64,000 nucleotides of DNA from Nectonema munidae (lineage: Eukaryota; Nematomorpha; Nectonematoida; Nectonematidae), in the NCBI GenBank assembly GCA_030549495.1, contig JAUIRK010000964.1, forward strand, positions 248,001 through 312,000, given 5' to 3'. Numbering within the stretch: position 1 is the stretch's first letter; each line of letters begins with the position of its first letter. Both the position numbers and the translations under genes were made by a program. The notes beneath the pieces were generated by a model. The model made no database searches. It was not told the origin of the DNA and saw nothing but the letters and a program-made list of their open reading frames with translations. Of this stretch, positions 23,063 to 34,699 are shown piece by piece.

Positions 23063-24604
23063 CTCGGAGTCATTTTCCAATCAAACCTTAAATTCTCAGC
23101 ACACATCAAAAACCTACATACTAAACTCACGCCTATCATTTTCTCCTTCAAGAAAGCCATCTCCTACAAATGGGGACTAAACCGGAAAATTTCAAAATAT
23201 ATTTATATATCAATTATTTTACCCATAATTCAACACGGTATCCTCTCCTGGGGTTTCTCCCTAAAGCTGCATAATACTAAATTTATTCTCAATAAAATTC
23301 ACCGTACCTGTCTCCTCACAATCACTAACGCGTATCACACCACATCTACCTCAAAACACACACTACCAATTCTTTACAAACTACACCTAACTCTAGTAAC
23401 ACTATAATCGAAAACTTTCAAATCCATGAGCCCCATTCACGTTTTCACCACACCCTACTCAACTTCATCCCTTATACTCTCATTTTACGAAACCATATGT
23501 GCCAAGTACATACCAAACCTAGCTCACTATTCCATATCATCTGAAATCCATCCCATCTTTCATTTCAACCCTTTAGATGAATTGCCCTACACATTAACCA
23601 TATGCAAACATAAAAACATTTCTACCAAACTAATCAAAATGCAACGCACTAATTCCCACTCACCATATAATCTTTTCATCTTTACTGACGGTTCCAAATC
23701 CTCTCACCATGCTACTGGTGCATATGCCTTCTTTATCACCAACTCATTAATCCCCTTTTTCTCCGAAGTCCTTCACACCGACAAAAACACTTCATCTTAT
23801 GAAACAGAAGCGTTAGCAATTTTAGCCGCTTGCAGCCATCTATTAGACAACATCGAAACATATCGCCACAACTTTAGTCACATCCATTTTTACACAGACG
23901 CTCAAAATATCATTAACTATCTCAATCTCAATCATAAAATTCCGCTGTCATGTCATAGCATAGCCACCAAACTCACCCAACTCGCTCAACATCACCATCA
24001 CCTAGTCTCCCTGACATTCTACTTGCACCGAAAACAACATAGTGGATCAATTATCCAAAACATTAACATCGAACACAACCTTAACCATTGTACCTTCAAT
24101 CCCTCATCCTGCATCAAATCTTCAACACACACATCCATCCTTAACAATTGGTCATCCCTCAACATTTCTCCTCCTTTAATCAATTTTGCGATTAATAATA
24201 AAAGCATTTTTCTCGCACGCAACACAATTAGATGGCTCTCTTTTCACTGCCCAACCTATGCTTATTTTTACAAATTCAAACTACACAACCACCCACTTTG
24301 CCGTTTTGGTTGCACAGAAATAGAAACACCAATAAACATCATCCTTCTATTCCCCATCTTTCAAAACATACGAACCAAAGTACTCAAATTCTGCCACTTA
24401 TATTTCAATGGTATCCCCAACTCCATTTATGTAATACAACACTTCTACACTTTCTTTCCTTTTATTTTGCTCCTTTAGAACATAACAACCGATTCGATTT
24501 CCGTCACACAGAAACAACCAATCAAAGCCATCCAAATCATAGCAATACAGCAAGCATATCAGCCAACGCTGGAAAGTGCTTAGAGATTTCCCTCACTCAC
24601 TCAC
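23063..24604 (+). mobile_element. 5'-truncated I-group LINE with 14-bp target duplication
   Basis: The insert is flanked by TCTTAGTCAGGGGC at 23049-23062 and again at 24605-24618, a perfect 14-bp duplication. It starts within the RT C-terminal region (LGVIFQSNLKFSAHIKNL) and ends with CACT repeats. It encodes RNase H with FTDGSKS, YETEALAILAAC and HFYTDAQN. The last Asp motif (VDQLSK, near 24040) is out of frame. It is related to the larger copy at 17553-22174: both have ISYKWG and an IQHGILSWG-type segment. The target is a hAT-like repeat (CAGGGGCAGATTAGG…). Confidence 0.88.
23426..24478 (+). pseudogene. LINE ORF2 C-terminal region with RNase H
   Basis: This 350-codon frame holds the RNase H core at about residues 75-200, then a divergent end with CRFGCTEIETPINI, the zinc-binding tail seen in RNase H LINEs. 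The RT C-terminus lies in the preceding open stretch at 23045-23407, separated by a stop and frame change. A further frameshift near 24030 disrupts the fourth catalytic motif. Confidence 0.75.
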
Positions 24605-24618
24605 TCTTAGTCAGGGGC

Positions 24619-24884
24619 AGATTAGGAAAATGGCCGGGCCTGGGGCTGTAGCTTGTTGTGGGCCTATGTGATTTAAAGAAACTGTTAGCCTCCTTCCAAT
24701 ATGTATAGATCCTTGACTTAATGACCTGTCTAAGAAAAGGTTATTTTATAAAACACTATAATTTAAAAGTATTAATTATTACGATTACCTATTATGTTTG
24801 AAGAAGAACTAAAAAACACATGGTAAATGTTTGCTCATTTATTTAGTGTAGAAATACTTTAATACAGAAAAGTTACAAATCGAT
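24619..24884. other. hAT-like repeat continuation and spacer
   Basis: The first 50 bases continue the hAT-like terminal repeat interrupted by the LINE (ATTAGGAAAATGGCCGGGCC, then TGGGGC). The remainder is AT-rich with no gene. Confidence 0.4.
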
Positions 24885-25268
24885 ATGAATTTCCACTGCA
24901 GAGAGTCAAAAGAAAATTTTATGTTTATTGTCCCAGACAGGAAAGCAACAACACTTTATCCAATAATAAAGAATAGCATAAGGCCTGGAACTACAATAAT
25001 AAGTGATGACTGGGGTGCATACAGAAATATGTTTTCCACCAATGATTATCATCTTTTAGTTGTTAATTATTCGAAAAACTTTGTGGATCCTTTGAACGAA
25101 TGTGGAGAAGTGCCAAAGAAAAAAATAAAAAAACAGAACGGCACTCATAGAAGTCTACTAGATTCGTATATGTGTGAGTTCATGTGGCGAGAGGAAATCA
25201 AAGTTAAACGTTTAAACCCTTTCGATACAATACTTAGACACATCAGTTGCTATTGGGCTCCTCATTAG
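24885..25268 (+). pseudogene. Merlin (IS1016/ISXO2-like) transposase fragment
   Basis: The 127-codon frame reads FMFIVPDRKATTLYPII, RPGTTIISDDWGAYRNM, VNYSKNFVDP, then GTHRSLLDSYMCEFMWRE. This is the Merlin DDE core order: PDR…TL, the second Asp in SDxWxAY, VNHSxNFVDP, and GTHRSLLDxYxxEFMWR. The segment that normally carries the catalytic Glu (TQxIExxW) is shortened to LNECGEV, so the third residue is unlikely to be in place. The N-terminal zinc region and first Asp are missing upstream. No inverted repeats were found. Confidence 0.85.
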
Positions 25269-25366
25269 ATAAGTAATTATTACACTTTTCACTTATCATT
25301 CTATGTTTTTCTAACATTAAATAAAAATTTAAAGCGAAAATATATATATAAAGTGAAATTATATAT

Positions 25367-25496
25367 CTCTGTTATCTCTCCAACTCTAAAAAAAATTCTA
25401 AATGATATTATATAATAATCAGAGAAATGTTGATGAATCAGTAAAAAAGTAAATCATTCACCAAAAATTTTTTTTAGAGTGGGGGGAGATAACAGA
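25367..25496. mobile_element. Small MITE-like hairpin (130 bp)
   Basis: The left arm CTCTGTTATCTCTCCAACTC with following A-run (25367-25396) and right arm (25466-25496) are near-perfect inverted repeats of about 30 nt. The spacer is about 70 nt of AT-rich DNA. The size and form suit a MITE; the superfamily is not clear. Confidence 0.65.
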
Positions 25497-25574
25497 AAAG
25501 TACCACTTAGTATCTATATTAGATACTCCCTTGAAAATTTATAATTATATACAGTTTGAACGCATAGCACTTAT

Positions 25575-25950
25575 ATCAGTGGTCTGGCAAAATTACGGGA
25601 GACAAAAAGAAACAACAAAATGTATGAAAGTATAAATAACATACAAAGTATAGGCTTTTGCTAGGCTAGACATACTACATCGATAGCTTGGGAAAAACTT
25701 TCAGCGCTTATAACTTTTTTTGACCAAATGTAAACTGACCAAACTTTGCATAGGCGTTAAGATATAAAATGGACCTTACTCAAACTTTTGAAAAAGTTAT
25801 TAAACATCCAAAATTTCGAAAAAAGTGATATCTATATCTATCAGTGGTTTGACAAGACCACGGGAGTCAACAAAAAGAAACAACAAAATGTATAGAAAGT
25901 ATATGTAACACACAAAGTATAGGCTTTTGCCAGACTTACTATATATCTAA
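25575..25950 (+). repeat. Two diverged direct repeats about 275 bp apart
   Basis: The segment ATCAGTGGTCTGGCAAAATT, running on to AAAGTATAGGCTTTTGC, at about 25575-25665 recurs at about 25847-25940 with scattered differences. The shared core includes AAAAAGAAACAACAAAATGTAT. It looks like a partial tandem duplication, not coding. Confidence 0.7.
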
Positions 25951-28800
25951 ATAGATAGTTTTGATTTTTTTATGAACCCCAGAAAACCAATTCCGATGAA
26001 AATTTCTTAATGGAAATTTGTATATTTTCTAATAGGGTGCTAGACACAAAATATATTAAATCACAGAAAACTTAAAAAAAAAGTTATGATGATCAAAATT
26101 TTTATCAGCTTGAAGCTATATATAGATATACTTATTTACCTACACATACTGACTTTTTTCGCTTTACGATTTCTAAGATTTGTTAATTTTTTAAAAAATA
26201 TATAATTTAATATCTAAAAATAAAGATACCAAGTTAAAATTAAATGACTCCCTATACCTACCCAAGCATTTTTCGAGAATTTATATTGGGTAGTTTAAAA
26301 TATTATCTTGTTTTCTAGCCTCGATTTATACTCTTCTGAACTCATTTTTAGAAAGTTTTTTGATATTATTTACATTGAAAAAAGTCACTCAATAATTTGA
26401 TATTGGTTTATTTGTAGGGTCAGTCCACTTTTTTTGTTTCAAATAAAAACCGAAATACACTTAGCTATTTTATATCATTTTTCCACCTTCAAATATTAAT
26501 AGTTTAAAATTGTTTCCCTATACTTTAAGTTAAAAAAATCTGAATATTTCCACATTTTGAGGATCAATTTAAGGTAAAATTATAATATTTTTGGACTTCT
26601 TTTCAATTTTTTGAAAGAAAATTGAATTGAATTTATTAATATTGTAAGTTTTATTGTTACTCAAATACTTTTATACAACTAAAAAATAATAATTAAAAAA
26701 TAAAAGGGTAGTTTTTATCTTAGGGGCCAGTAGAGGTCAATTTATTATTGTTACTTTTTAATTTTACCAATGCTTTTTAAAAAGATACCCAATTTATTAA
26801 TAGAGGAAAGTAATTTTACATTTCAATGTTGTAAAAATTATTTTTATTCAAAAACCCTATGAAGTGTTACTTACAGGCGACTCATCAGTCATCTCTACTC
26901 GCTTTAATGTCACTCATCGTATATTGTTACCAGCATAGAAGAATGGTCCCTTTGACGAAGTTAATATTGATTTTTACAACACTCTAAATCTTGGTGCGTG
27001 TTTAACATTGACATTTATTATTGATGTATCATCGATGTATGCACAAATCTTTGTTGACATTCAAGGTGTAATCAGCGCATCGCTAAAACCACTTCATTAT
27101 GAAAAAGATTACAGCTTGCGTTCATCTACCTTTGCACCATTATTGGGTTAAACATACAATGAAGGGTTAAATTAAGCTTTTTCACTGAAATTAATTGAAA
27201 CATGGCGTGTAATACGTTAAATGGTGCAAATTTTATACTGAATCTAAATATGCAGGCCATTTTTGATAAATCTTCAAAAATTCAGTTAGTCTTCGTCTTA
27301 TTTAATTCTATTTTATCATTGATTAAAAATTTAAAGACAACTTTTTCTTTTTCGCTATTCTACTTTTGGTTAAATAATATGTTATTGACATTCTATTCAT
27401 AACTTACTCCTCGCTAAAACCACTCTTTACGAAAGACATTAGATCTTCTTTTTATCTACCTTATTACCGATTATTATTGTTGTGTAAAGTATACAACGAT
27501 CCAAATGATGAAATGAACTATTTCTCTGATGTTAGGTCGAATAATGTTAAATAACACATCAAAACGTTGTAAATTGTTTACTAAATTAGATTTAATTTTT
27601 GCAATTTTTTTAATATTAATTTCCCCATTGATTAAATATTTTTCAATCCTAACCCCAAGTCCAAAATATCATATTTTTTTGCATAATGTTATTTTAAAAA
27701 TGGCATTATGTAAGTCCAAGCCCAAAAATATCTTATTCTTTCAAATACTTCTTTATAGGATCACTATAGCATCGAGTTCATTTAAACCTGCCTTTCTATC
27801 AGTTTTCAAAAACAATAATTTTTGCCAAGTTGTCTTCCAATTTTTATTACTTCAAATCAAACAAGGAACACTTATGGAAAGATAGTGAATAAAATGATAT
27901 ATGCTAGTGGATGGATATCTTTATCCTTTTCATGGTTAGAAAGATTATACTAGATAAAATTATAAGAATTTATTGGATTTCTCCATTCTTTTGTGAGTTT
28001 ACTTTAGAAGATAAAGGGTTAAATCATAAAGGCTTGTCTTCAACCTGCTAAGGTTATATATATATTCAATTTTTTCAATAAACCTGGCCATATTTTGGAA
28101 AATGTCCATCAAAATTTTGGTTGATGATAAATATACCTAACCAATTAAATTTTAAATAAAATGTATGTTTTTATTCTAAATCCGCCATGCTGATTTTATT
28201 TTTGCAGTCAGTTTTTTCAAGTAGGGTTCGAAAATGTCTTAAATAGCAAATCGAATTAGTTATGTATCTCTGAAAATGATCTCAAAGGATATTGATAGAT
28301 ATTTAAAAAAAAAATATTCTTTATACTAAATTGACAATGCTTATTTTATCTCTGGACTCAGGTTTTGCAATTAGAGTATAAGATCGTGTGCAATTACACT
28401 AGGTAGTTACAGAAGAAATAAGCACTGAATTATACTAATTTATACGTCCTGATTTCAAATCCAAAACTAAAATTGATTCATCACTTCACATTTTTGTGTA
28501 ACAACGTGTTATTCAAATATTCTATTTTAATATTTTTTCATGTTTTAATTCAACTTTTTACTTTAAAATCAATTAATTTAATTTTTATTGTACAGACAAT
28601 TTTGAATAAAATATATATTTTATGTTGTAAGAAGAAAAGTATATGTTAATTTTTATTAGATTTATGTTTCAGGCATATCTATGAATATGAATTGATGTCC
28701 CTATTTATTTCTCTTCCTCTTTTTAAAAGAATTCCTACTGTCTCTTTGTAGAAACCAACAAATGAGAATGTAAAAAATGCATTTTTAAAATCATTCTGCA
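25951..28800. other. Gene-poor AT-rich stretch
   Basis: No exon or transposase was recognised. Two loosely similar segments begin with CGCTAAAACCACT at about 27081 and 27412, suggesting an old duplication of about 330 bp. Open frames here (for example 27202-27402 and 27529-27885) have T-rich, biased composition and look accidental. Confidence 0.45.
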
Positions 28801-28820
28801 ACCCATTGTCTTAAAACACT

Positions 28821-29790
28821 TCAGCATTTTTTTATAATTTCTTCTTCATCTTCATTTAGTGCTTCAAGGAACAGATCATCTTTTAGCAAACTTCGAATTT
28901 GAAGTCCAGTAAAAATTCTTGACTTTAATTTAGCCTCAGTTATTGATTTGTTAAATTTGCTTTTTAAATACTGAAAACCACTTCCTTGATGATCCAGTCC
29001 GTTTACAAAATTTTTCATCAACCCCAATTTAATATGAAGAGCTGGAAGAAGAATTTTATCAAATTAAACAATTAGTGGATGACATACATTGTGTTTTCCA
29101 ACAACAAATTCCTTTCTTGGAAGCCAATTTATTTTTTTCATAATGACTATGATCTCTCTTATTCCACAGACACAAAAACACATATGATTTGTATAGCCTA
29201 TTTGTAATCCAAGTAACAAAGAAACAACTTTAAGATCTCCACTAATACTCCATCTATGATTGTTACCATTTAAAATATTCAACATCATTTTCATGTTTTG
29301 ATAAATTTCATCAAGACCAGTAGCATGTACCAAAGGTATTGAAGGTTTAATATTTCCATTATGCAATAAAATTCCTCTGAGACTAGTTTTGTTGGAATCT
29401 ATGGAAAGTCTCCATTCTTCGGATACGTAAGAAGGATCAATTTTTTTCCATCAAACCAATAACATCGTTGCAATAACAGCAGCTTTCTCTTTGGGAATAA
29501 AACTTTGATAATTCTAAGTGACAATAGCGAGAGTTGAAAATTTTTTATCTTTCGGAGAAGTAAATTTCATTGTTTCAATCTTGACCCCAGTAGTTCTGAT
29601 TTTTCATTTGTTAAACTTAAATCACGTACTAAGTCATTCAATTCCGATTGTGAAAGCAGATGTTGTGCTCCTACTTTAGAAAAATAAACTTCATCACGCT
29701 CACTTTCTGTGTCTCATCTGATCCTTCGGAAAACTTTTTCGTTGGGAGGAACTGGCGGTTGATGCGTACTATCATGAGATTCACGTAAAA
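28821..29790 (-). pseudogene. Pseudogene of a widespread uncharacterised animal family, probably transposon-linked
   Basis: Read on the minus strand, the pieces in order are ELNDLVRDLSLTNEKSELLG, SRLK, then EEWRLSIDSNKTSLRGILLH, NGNIKPSIPL, WSISGDLKVVSLLLGLQ, then MGLMKNFVNGLDHQGSGFQY and TGLQIRSLLKDDLF. I recall the same order (SRLKEW, SKTSLKAVLLHNGN, GDLKVxxLLLGLQxG, LGLMKNFVKA) in many unnamed arthropod and fish proteins that occur in many copies. Function is unknown. At least three frame breaks and stops are present (near 29040, 29380-29480 and 29700), so it is dead. High copy number suggests a mobile origin, but I cannot name the transposon. Confidence 0.7.
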
Positions 29791-29869
29791 TTGCTGATTC
29801 GCGGATACACAATTTTTGATTTGTTCTTTTTTGAAAAGCCAGAAATATTCTCAGAATAAAAGATTTTTA

Positions 29870-31384
29870 GGTAAATAGTAGTGTTATGTTATTTTTAAAA
29901 TATATTTTCAAAAATTGAAACTTTTTAATCTTATTGGCTCCGGCATGAGTTACCTGCAAAAAATTTAAAATTTATTACATTCGAGTAAAGCTCGTTTCTT
30001 ATTTGTTTTTACTAAATTGCTCGAGACAACAAAATTTCACATGGGGTTGTCCTATACATTTCGTCCAGTTTACTAACGCTTTAAAATTATGTCTCAATTT
30101 TATACTATACTCATCTATAAAAAATAATGTTCTTTCCTAATTTAAGAATGAATGCCATGAAGAAAAAGTAAAATAGGAGGGCCTTTTATCGAGCTATATT
30201 TATAATGTGTCTAGAATCGATTGATAATTTGTGCATTTTTATAATACATTTGGTTGCATGGAAATAAATAGCTTTCTATAAGTATTATGCATCAAATAAT
30301 TTCTTCTTAGAACTTTAGAAGTTGAAATAAATGTTATTTTGAAACTTTTGCTCATAAAAACACAGTTTATTTACACAAGAATAGCTCGATTGAGCTATTC
30401 ACGTAATCTGATTTGTCTATAAAATCAATATGATTTTGGTGTGCTGTTGTACAAAATTAATAGATTAGACTGACTAAATCAATGGATCAATTCGAACAAT
30501 AAGTTTTATTGAATTGTGAACTTCATGTAAACAACCCCAAGAGTGTGCAATAATAATGAACGAGTTTATAAGTACTAATAATATCGCTTGCATTTTTTCA
30601 GAATACCTTTCATGTATAAAAAGAGAAAGGTATTTTTTTGAATCAATAAATCAATCAGTACATGTATGTGTTAATCCATTATGTCCCAACTTTATTAAAT
30701 TTTATCAAACTTTTCATTTAATAAAGTTTAAAATTCTAGCTTATAAAAATTAAAAATTGGAACAGCACTGTTAATACTCTCTCTATTACATTCCCAACAC
30801 TTAGTATATTTCGGTATTAAGTAATAATTACAATGCAAGTGATTCTAATCTATCAACCTCCTTTTTAATTAATACCACGGTATGCAAGTTTTATTTCAAA
30901 TAATATTGAAGGCCAATTGGTCCTCCTCTATATCTTAATTAAATTTTACTTATATGATTATGAAAGATAGAATGAAACTACTATATAAGACTTCCTTGAG
31001 ATATGAATAAATTTTGAAAGATTTTCCAATTTATTGAATTGAATACTTTTTCTCTACAACTAAAATAAGACGCATATATGATGAACGATTAGGTCATCAC
31101 GTTTTTATGCTTTGAAAAGCAAATCACACAAAACACCGTTTTGGATCGTTTGATTGACTTTTTCACATAAATGCGAAGGAAGAATTCCTTTATAAATAAC
31201 TAAATAAGATGTAACTTTACCAATTGCATATGAAAATAAGTAAAACTTTTATTCACGCAAGTTGAAGACTTTATTAACCCGGGAAGCTTGGAGAAGTAAA
31301 ATTATAAGATCTTATGCTATTTAAATTATTTTTATTAGCAAAAAAAAATTTACTTACTATTTCTCGATGTTTAAAATTGGATCA
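29870..31384. other. No gene seen
   Basis: AT-rich. A short segment at about 30946-31000 (TTTACTTATATGATTATGAAA) resembles one at about 34780-34830, so a dispersed low-copy repeat may be present. Nothing coding was recognised. Confidence 0.4.
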
Positions 31385-32170
31385 ATGGTAAGCACAAAAA
31401 ATAGAGGGAAAATTTTATTGGCAAAAAATGACATCCAAAAGTTGGTTTTTCATGATAAGAAATAAAACATTTGCCATGTAAAGAAACTTCACACTTTGAA
31501 CAGGCTTTTGTCGTGTTTTTCTTGCAAAAAACATCTTGCAAATATAATGCCCATATTCATCGCGCATGACTTCTTGGGGCAATCTTTTTGAAAGACCAGG
31601 TATCGAGAAAACATTTTTTGTTTTTTTTCAGCAAACACAAAGTGATTTCTTGTTTAAATGTCAACAAATCTACATTTTTATCAAATGCATTCTTCACTCT
31701 CCATGAATTCAAAAGTAAAGTATCGATGATGTCAGTGAAAATAGGCCAATACCACTTTTTAGACTTTATAGTACATCTAACTTATTGATTAAAAATTAGC
31801 CAAATCTGCACCTCCCATTGTTTTATTATAAAAATAAAATAAAATTGGCTGAGTAAGACTTATTTTTTTCTTTTCATCTTTCGGCCATCTTTGAACAGAC
31901 TTCAACGGTAAAACCCCATAAAAATTACTACCAATACTCACACACTTAGTATCGAACCATCTCAAAATAATAACCTCATCATCGGAAGCAAAGTCATATG
32001 ACTCTCTCGTTTTTTTCTCCATTTTTTTTAACATCTAGCAAAGGGCAATTTAAAATTCTATTTTGTCTCAGTGTTCCAAGAGCTCTAAATCCTTTTGCTT
32101 TTAACTCCTTGAGTAGATAATACGATGTAAAAAAGTTGTCAAACAGTGTGTTCTTTCGGTAAAGATACAT

Positions 32171-32231
32171 CTTTTTATCGATGCACGGATAGTACCGTAC
32201 CGTGCATATCTATCCGTGCATCGATAAAAAG
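32171..32231. repeat. Perfect 21-nt inverted repeat hairpin inside piggyBac
   Basis: The arms CTTTTTATCGATGCACGGAT(A) at 32171-32191 and 32211-32231 are exact reverse complements with a 19-nt spacer. A third partial copy (TTTATCGATGCACG) lies at about 32255-32268. The hairpin lies where the transposase segment between GYKAWW and DNFFTS should be. Confidence 0.85.
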
Positions 32232-32548
32232 CCAATTGCATAGGAAAGAAGACATTTATCGATGCACGTATAGTGCAAAATTACCCACCAGGCCTTATAC
32301 CCGCACCTTATAGGTTTACCCTTTATAAACATCTTCAGGGAGTTTCTACCATATTATTCAATCATTCTTTCATCAATGGATAAGTGCTGACTAAAAACCC
32401 AATAGCCATTCAATAGCCCATATTGAAATATTCTATAAGAATTGGACTTTGAAAAGTTTATCTTCGTTCACATTCTTATTATCACAAAAATGAATAAAAG
32501 ACTTTACTTGTTGAAACTTGTTTCTACTCATGGCACCAGCTACTAAAG

Positions 32549-33017
32549 CAGTGGTTCCCAACCGGGGGTCCATGGACCCCTAGGGGTCCTGGAAGAATTT
32601 CAAGGGGTCCTCGAAATTCTACTTCAAACTACTTGTGCTGAATCTCCTTTAATATACTTCTATTTTCCAAATCAATATAAATATATATATATTTAGAGCT
32701 TTTTTAAATAAATATTTTCTTCCCTTTTTTAAAGTTTCATATTTTGAATGTTTATATATCTTCTTTATTAGTTACAATATTTTTGAAAAATTTATATTTT
32801 AATTGAAAAAAAATTTTATTCACATTTTATGTTAAGCTTTACGATTTCTCTGATTTCATATGAATAAGCATACGATCTAATCAGATGACTACAATGATTT
32901 TTTGCATAAAAATCTTTGATTAATTTTGTTGGCTCAAACTATTCAGTTGTAGGGGTCCACAGGTAAAAAAGTGACTGAAAAAGGGGGAACGGGATAAAAA
33001 AAGGTTTGGAACCACTG
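32549..33017. mobile_element. hAT MITE (469 bp) with perfect 8-bp target duplication
   Basis: The ends are CAGTGGTTCCCAACC on the left and, inward from the right, CAGTGGTTCCAAACC. The octamer TACTAAAG occurs immediately outside both ends (32541-32548 and 33018-33025). The terminal parts are GC-richer (GGGGGTCCATGGACCCCTAG), with an AT-rich core and no transposase. It splits the piggyBac remnant, so it is the younger of the two. Confidence 0.93.
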
Positions 33018-33529
33018 TACTAAAGGACAATGCACATCTGGAGACTTTGACCAAAACATTTTCCCTTTGGGACGATTGTTGTAACCAGAGAAAAACAAAA
33101 GGACAAAAATTTTTGATTTCTTCCACGATTGTTAAAAAATCATGATTGTTGTTATTTTCTTGGGCATATACTTATTCGTCATGCTAACAACACTTTCAAA
33201 AAAACCCTCATCAAAAAACATTGTAAAAATTTCAAAAGAAGGAGACTGAAGTTTGTTATGTGGGGAGTCTAAAGGCTTAGGAAAGTTTTCTTTAGATGAT
33301 CCTGCCAGGTTCAAGTTCTTTTTTTCCATCGAACAAAGGATTTTTTGTGGATTGTGCTCAACTTTGAATTTACTGCAAAAATCTTTCAATGCTTCATTAG
33401 ATGACAGTTCTTCTTCATCGGAGACTATAACTGAATTGAAATCACAATGCTTTGAGTATCACTTTTCTCCAAACTTCACTCATTTTCCAAAATGGAATAA
33501 TGGGAGCGCAAATAAAAACGAATAATGGA

Positions 33530-34566
33530 GGCAAAAAGTGGAACGCAAAAACTGACGCAAAATAGTAAAAACAAGAATCAAAGTGTAAATAATATTTTAT
33601 TGAAAAGTAAAATGGATAAAATAACAATGCATTCAAATATTTTTATACCATGAAAGTTTTATATAATCGCATATATAACAAAGAATCCAAGATGTACGCA
33701 TACTTTATCAGTTGTAACAATCAACAAATTATATATAAATATTGATAATGCTGATATCATTGATCGCTCTCGCCCCATCGTTTCAACAGGAATTATCCAT
33801 CAGGAATAAATGCACAAATCTAGTTGTGCGAAATTAACGCTTTTTATCACGGTAGAAATATACTTTTTTTAAAGTACATTTATAGATAACAAATCTCAAT
33901 CAACATTGTAACTCCACACGTCTACGGTCCAATGATCCAAAAATGGAGATCTTATTTTAACGCGAAACAAAAATATTTCTTTTACATTTCAAGCATTTTT
34001 TTTTTAAAATTATATGGATTGTTTTTTATACTATCTTAAAAATTGAGGCTTTAAAAATTTTATCCAGGATAAATTTTAAAATTTTTCAGTATGAAGTGTC
34101 AGAAAAATTTGTTATTAGATATGATCTCAAAACTTTTTTTCATTATCTATTCATACACGTTTTAAAGCTATTTATATAGTTTTTAGTACAAGGAAAACTA
34201 AATGAATAAGATTTTCGAAAAATATTTTTCAGATTTTACAAAAGTGGATCATACTAACTGGTTTTTTCGACCACTTTATTTTATATTTATAAGTCATTTT
34301 CTCGTTTTCTTTCTCAATAAGTTTCATTTTCTCTTTCTCGTTCGGCCACTCTTTTTATATTTACTAGTGTTATTATATTTATAAGTCATTCTCTCTTTTC
34401 TTGTGTTCATTTAACGATTTGTTTATTTATCTGAAGAAGACCAGAGTGATCGAAAATTAATAAAGTTTTCATCTCATAAATGAAAGTAGTCTCCATTAAG
34501 TGTTTGGTAGATAGATCTGCATGCTCTTCACCATAATGATAAATTATTTATATCTTCTTCGCTTAC
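33530..34566. other. No gene seen
   Basis: AT-rich. A repeated ATAAGTCATT-CTC segment occurs at about 34290 and 34381. No transposon end or exon was recognised. Confidence 0.4.
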
Positions 34567-34568
34567 AC

Positions 34569-34692
34569 CTTTCTCCAAGTAGGGTGGCCATGATCCGTTG
34601 GCTCAATCATCTTGCGCATCTTCATTTTTCGGACCGAGTGGCTGCATGCGTTGTACCAATCCACTTTCCATCTCTTCGCGTACGGTGGTTCT
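34569..34692 (-). CDS. Possible internal exon of an unidentified gene
   Basis: On the minus strand, a T-rich stretch and AG (ATCATAG) precede 34692, and GTGTAAGC or GTAAGC donors follow near 34568. One phase encodes EPPYAKRWKVDWYNACSHSV and RKMKMRKMIEPTDHGHP, rich in charged and aromatic residues. Composition is clearly less AT-rich than the surroundings, which favours an exon or a transposon remnant. I do not recognise the protein. A second phase is also open for 29 codons, and a plus-strand frame (34521-34775) crosses the region, so the coding strand is not certain. Confidence 0.3.
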
Positions 34693-34699
34693 CTATGAT

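Larger units (their letters stand above)
31385..33470 (-). pseudogene. piggyBac transposase remnant
   Basis: On the minus strand, the order is an N-terminal region with LQSPSFEIFTMFFDEGFFES, VVSMTNKYMPKK, then MSRNKFQQVKSFIHFCDN, FIKGKPIRCGYKAWW, TLFDNFFTSYYLLKEL, GTLRQNRILNCPL, IILRWFDTKCVSIGSNFYG, YNKTMGGADLANF, and a Cys-rich end CSKCEVSLHGKCF. The second catalytic Asp (DNFFTS) is present and the third is kept in GGAD. The partner residue usually Asp in GGVDLAD is Asn. A hAT MITE interrupts the N-terminal third, and a hairpin sits before DNFFTS. Many frame breaks. It is of the PGBD3-like subtype. Confidence 0.85.
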
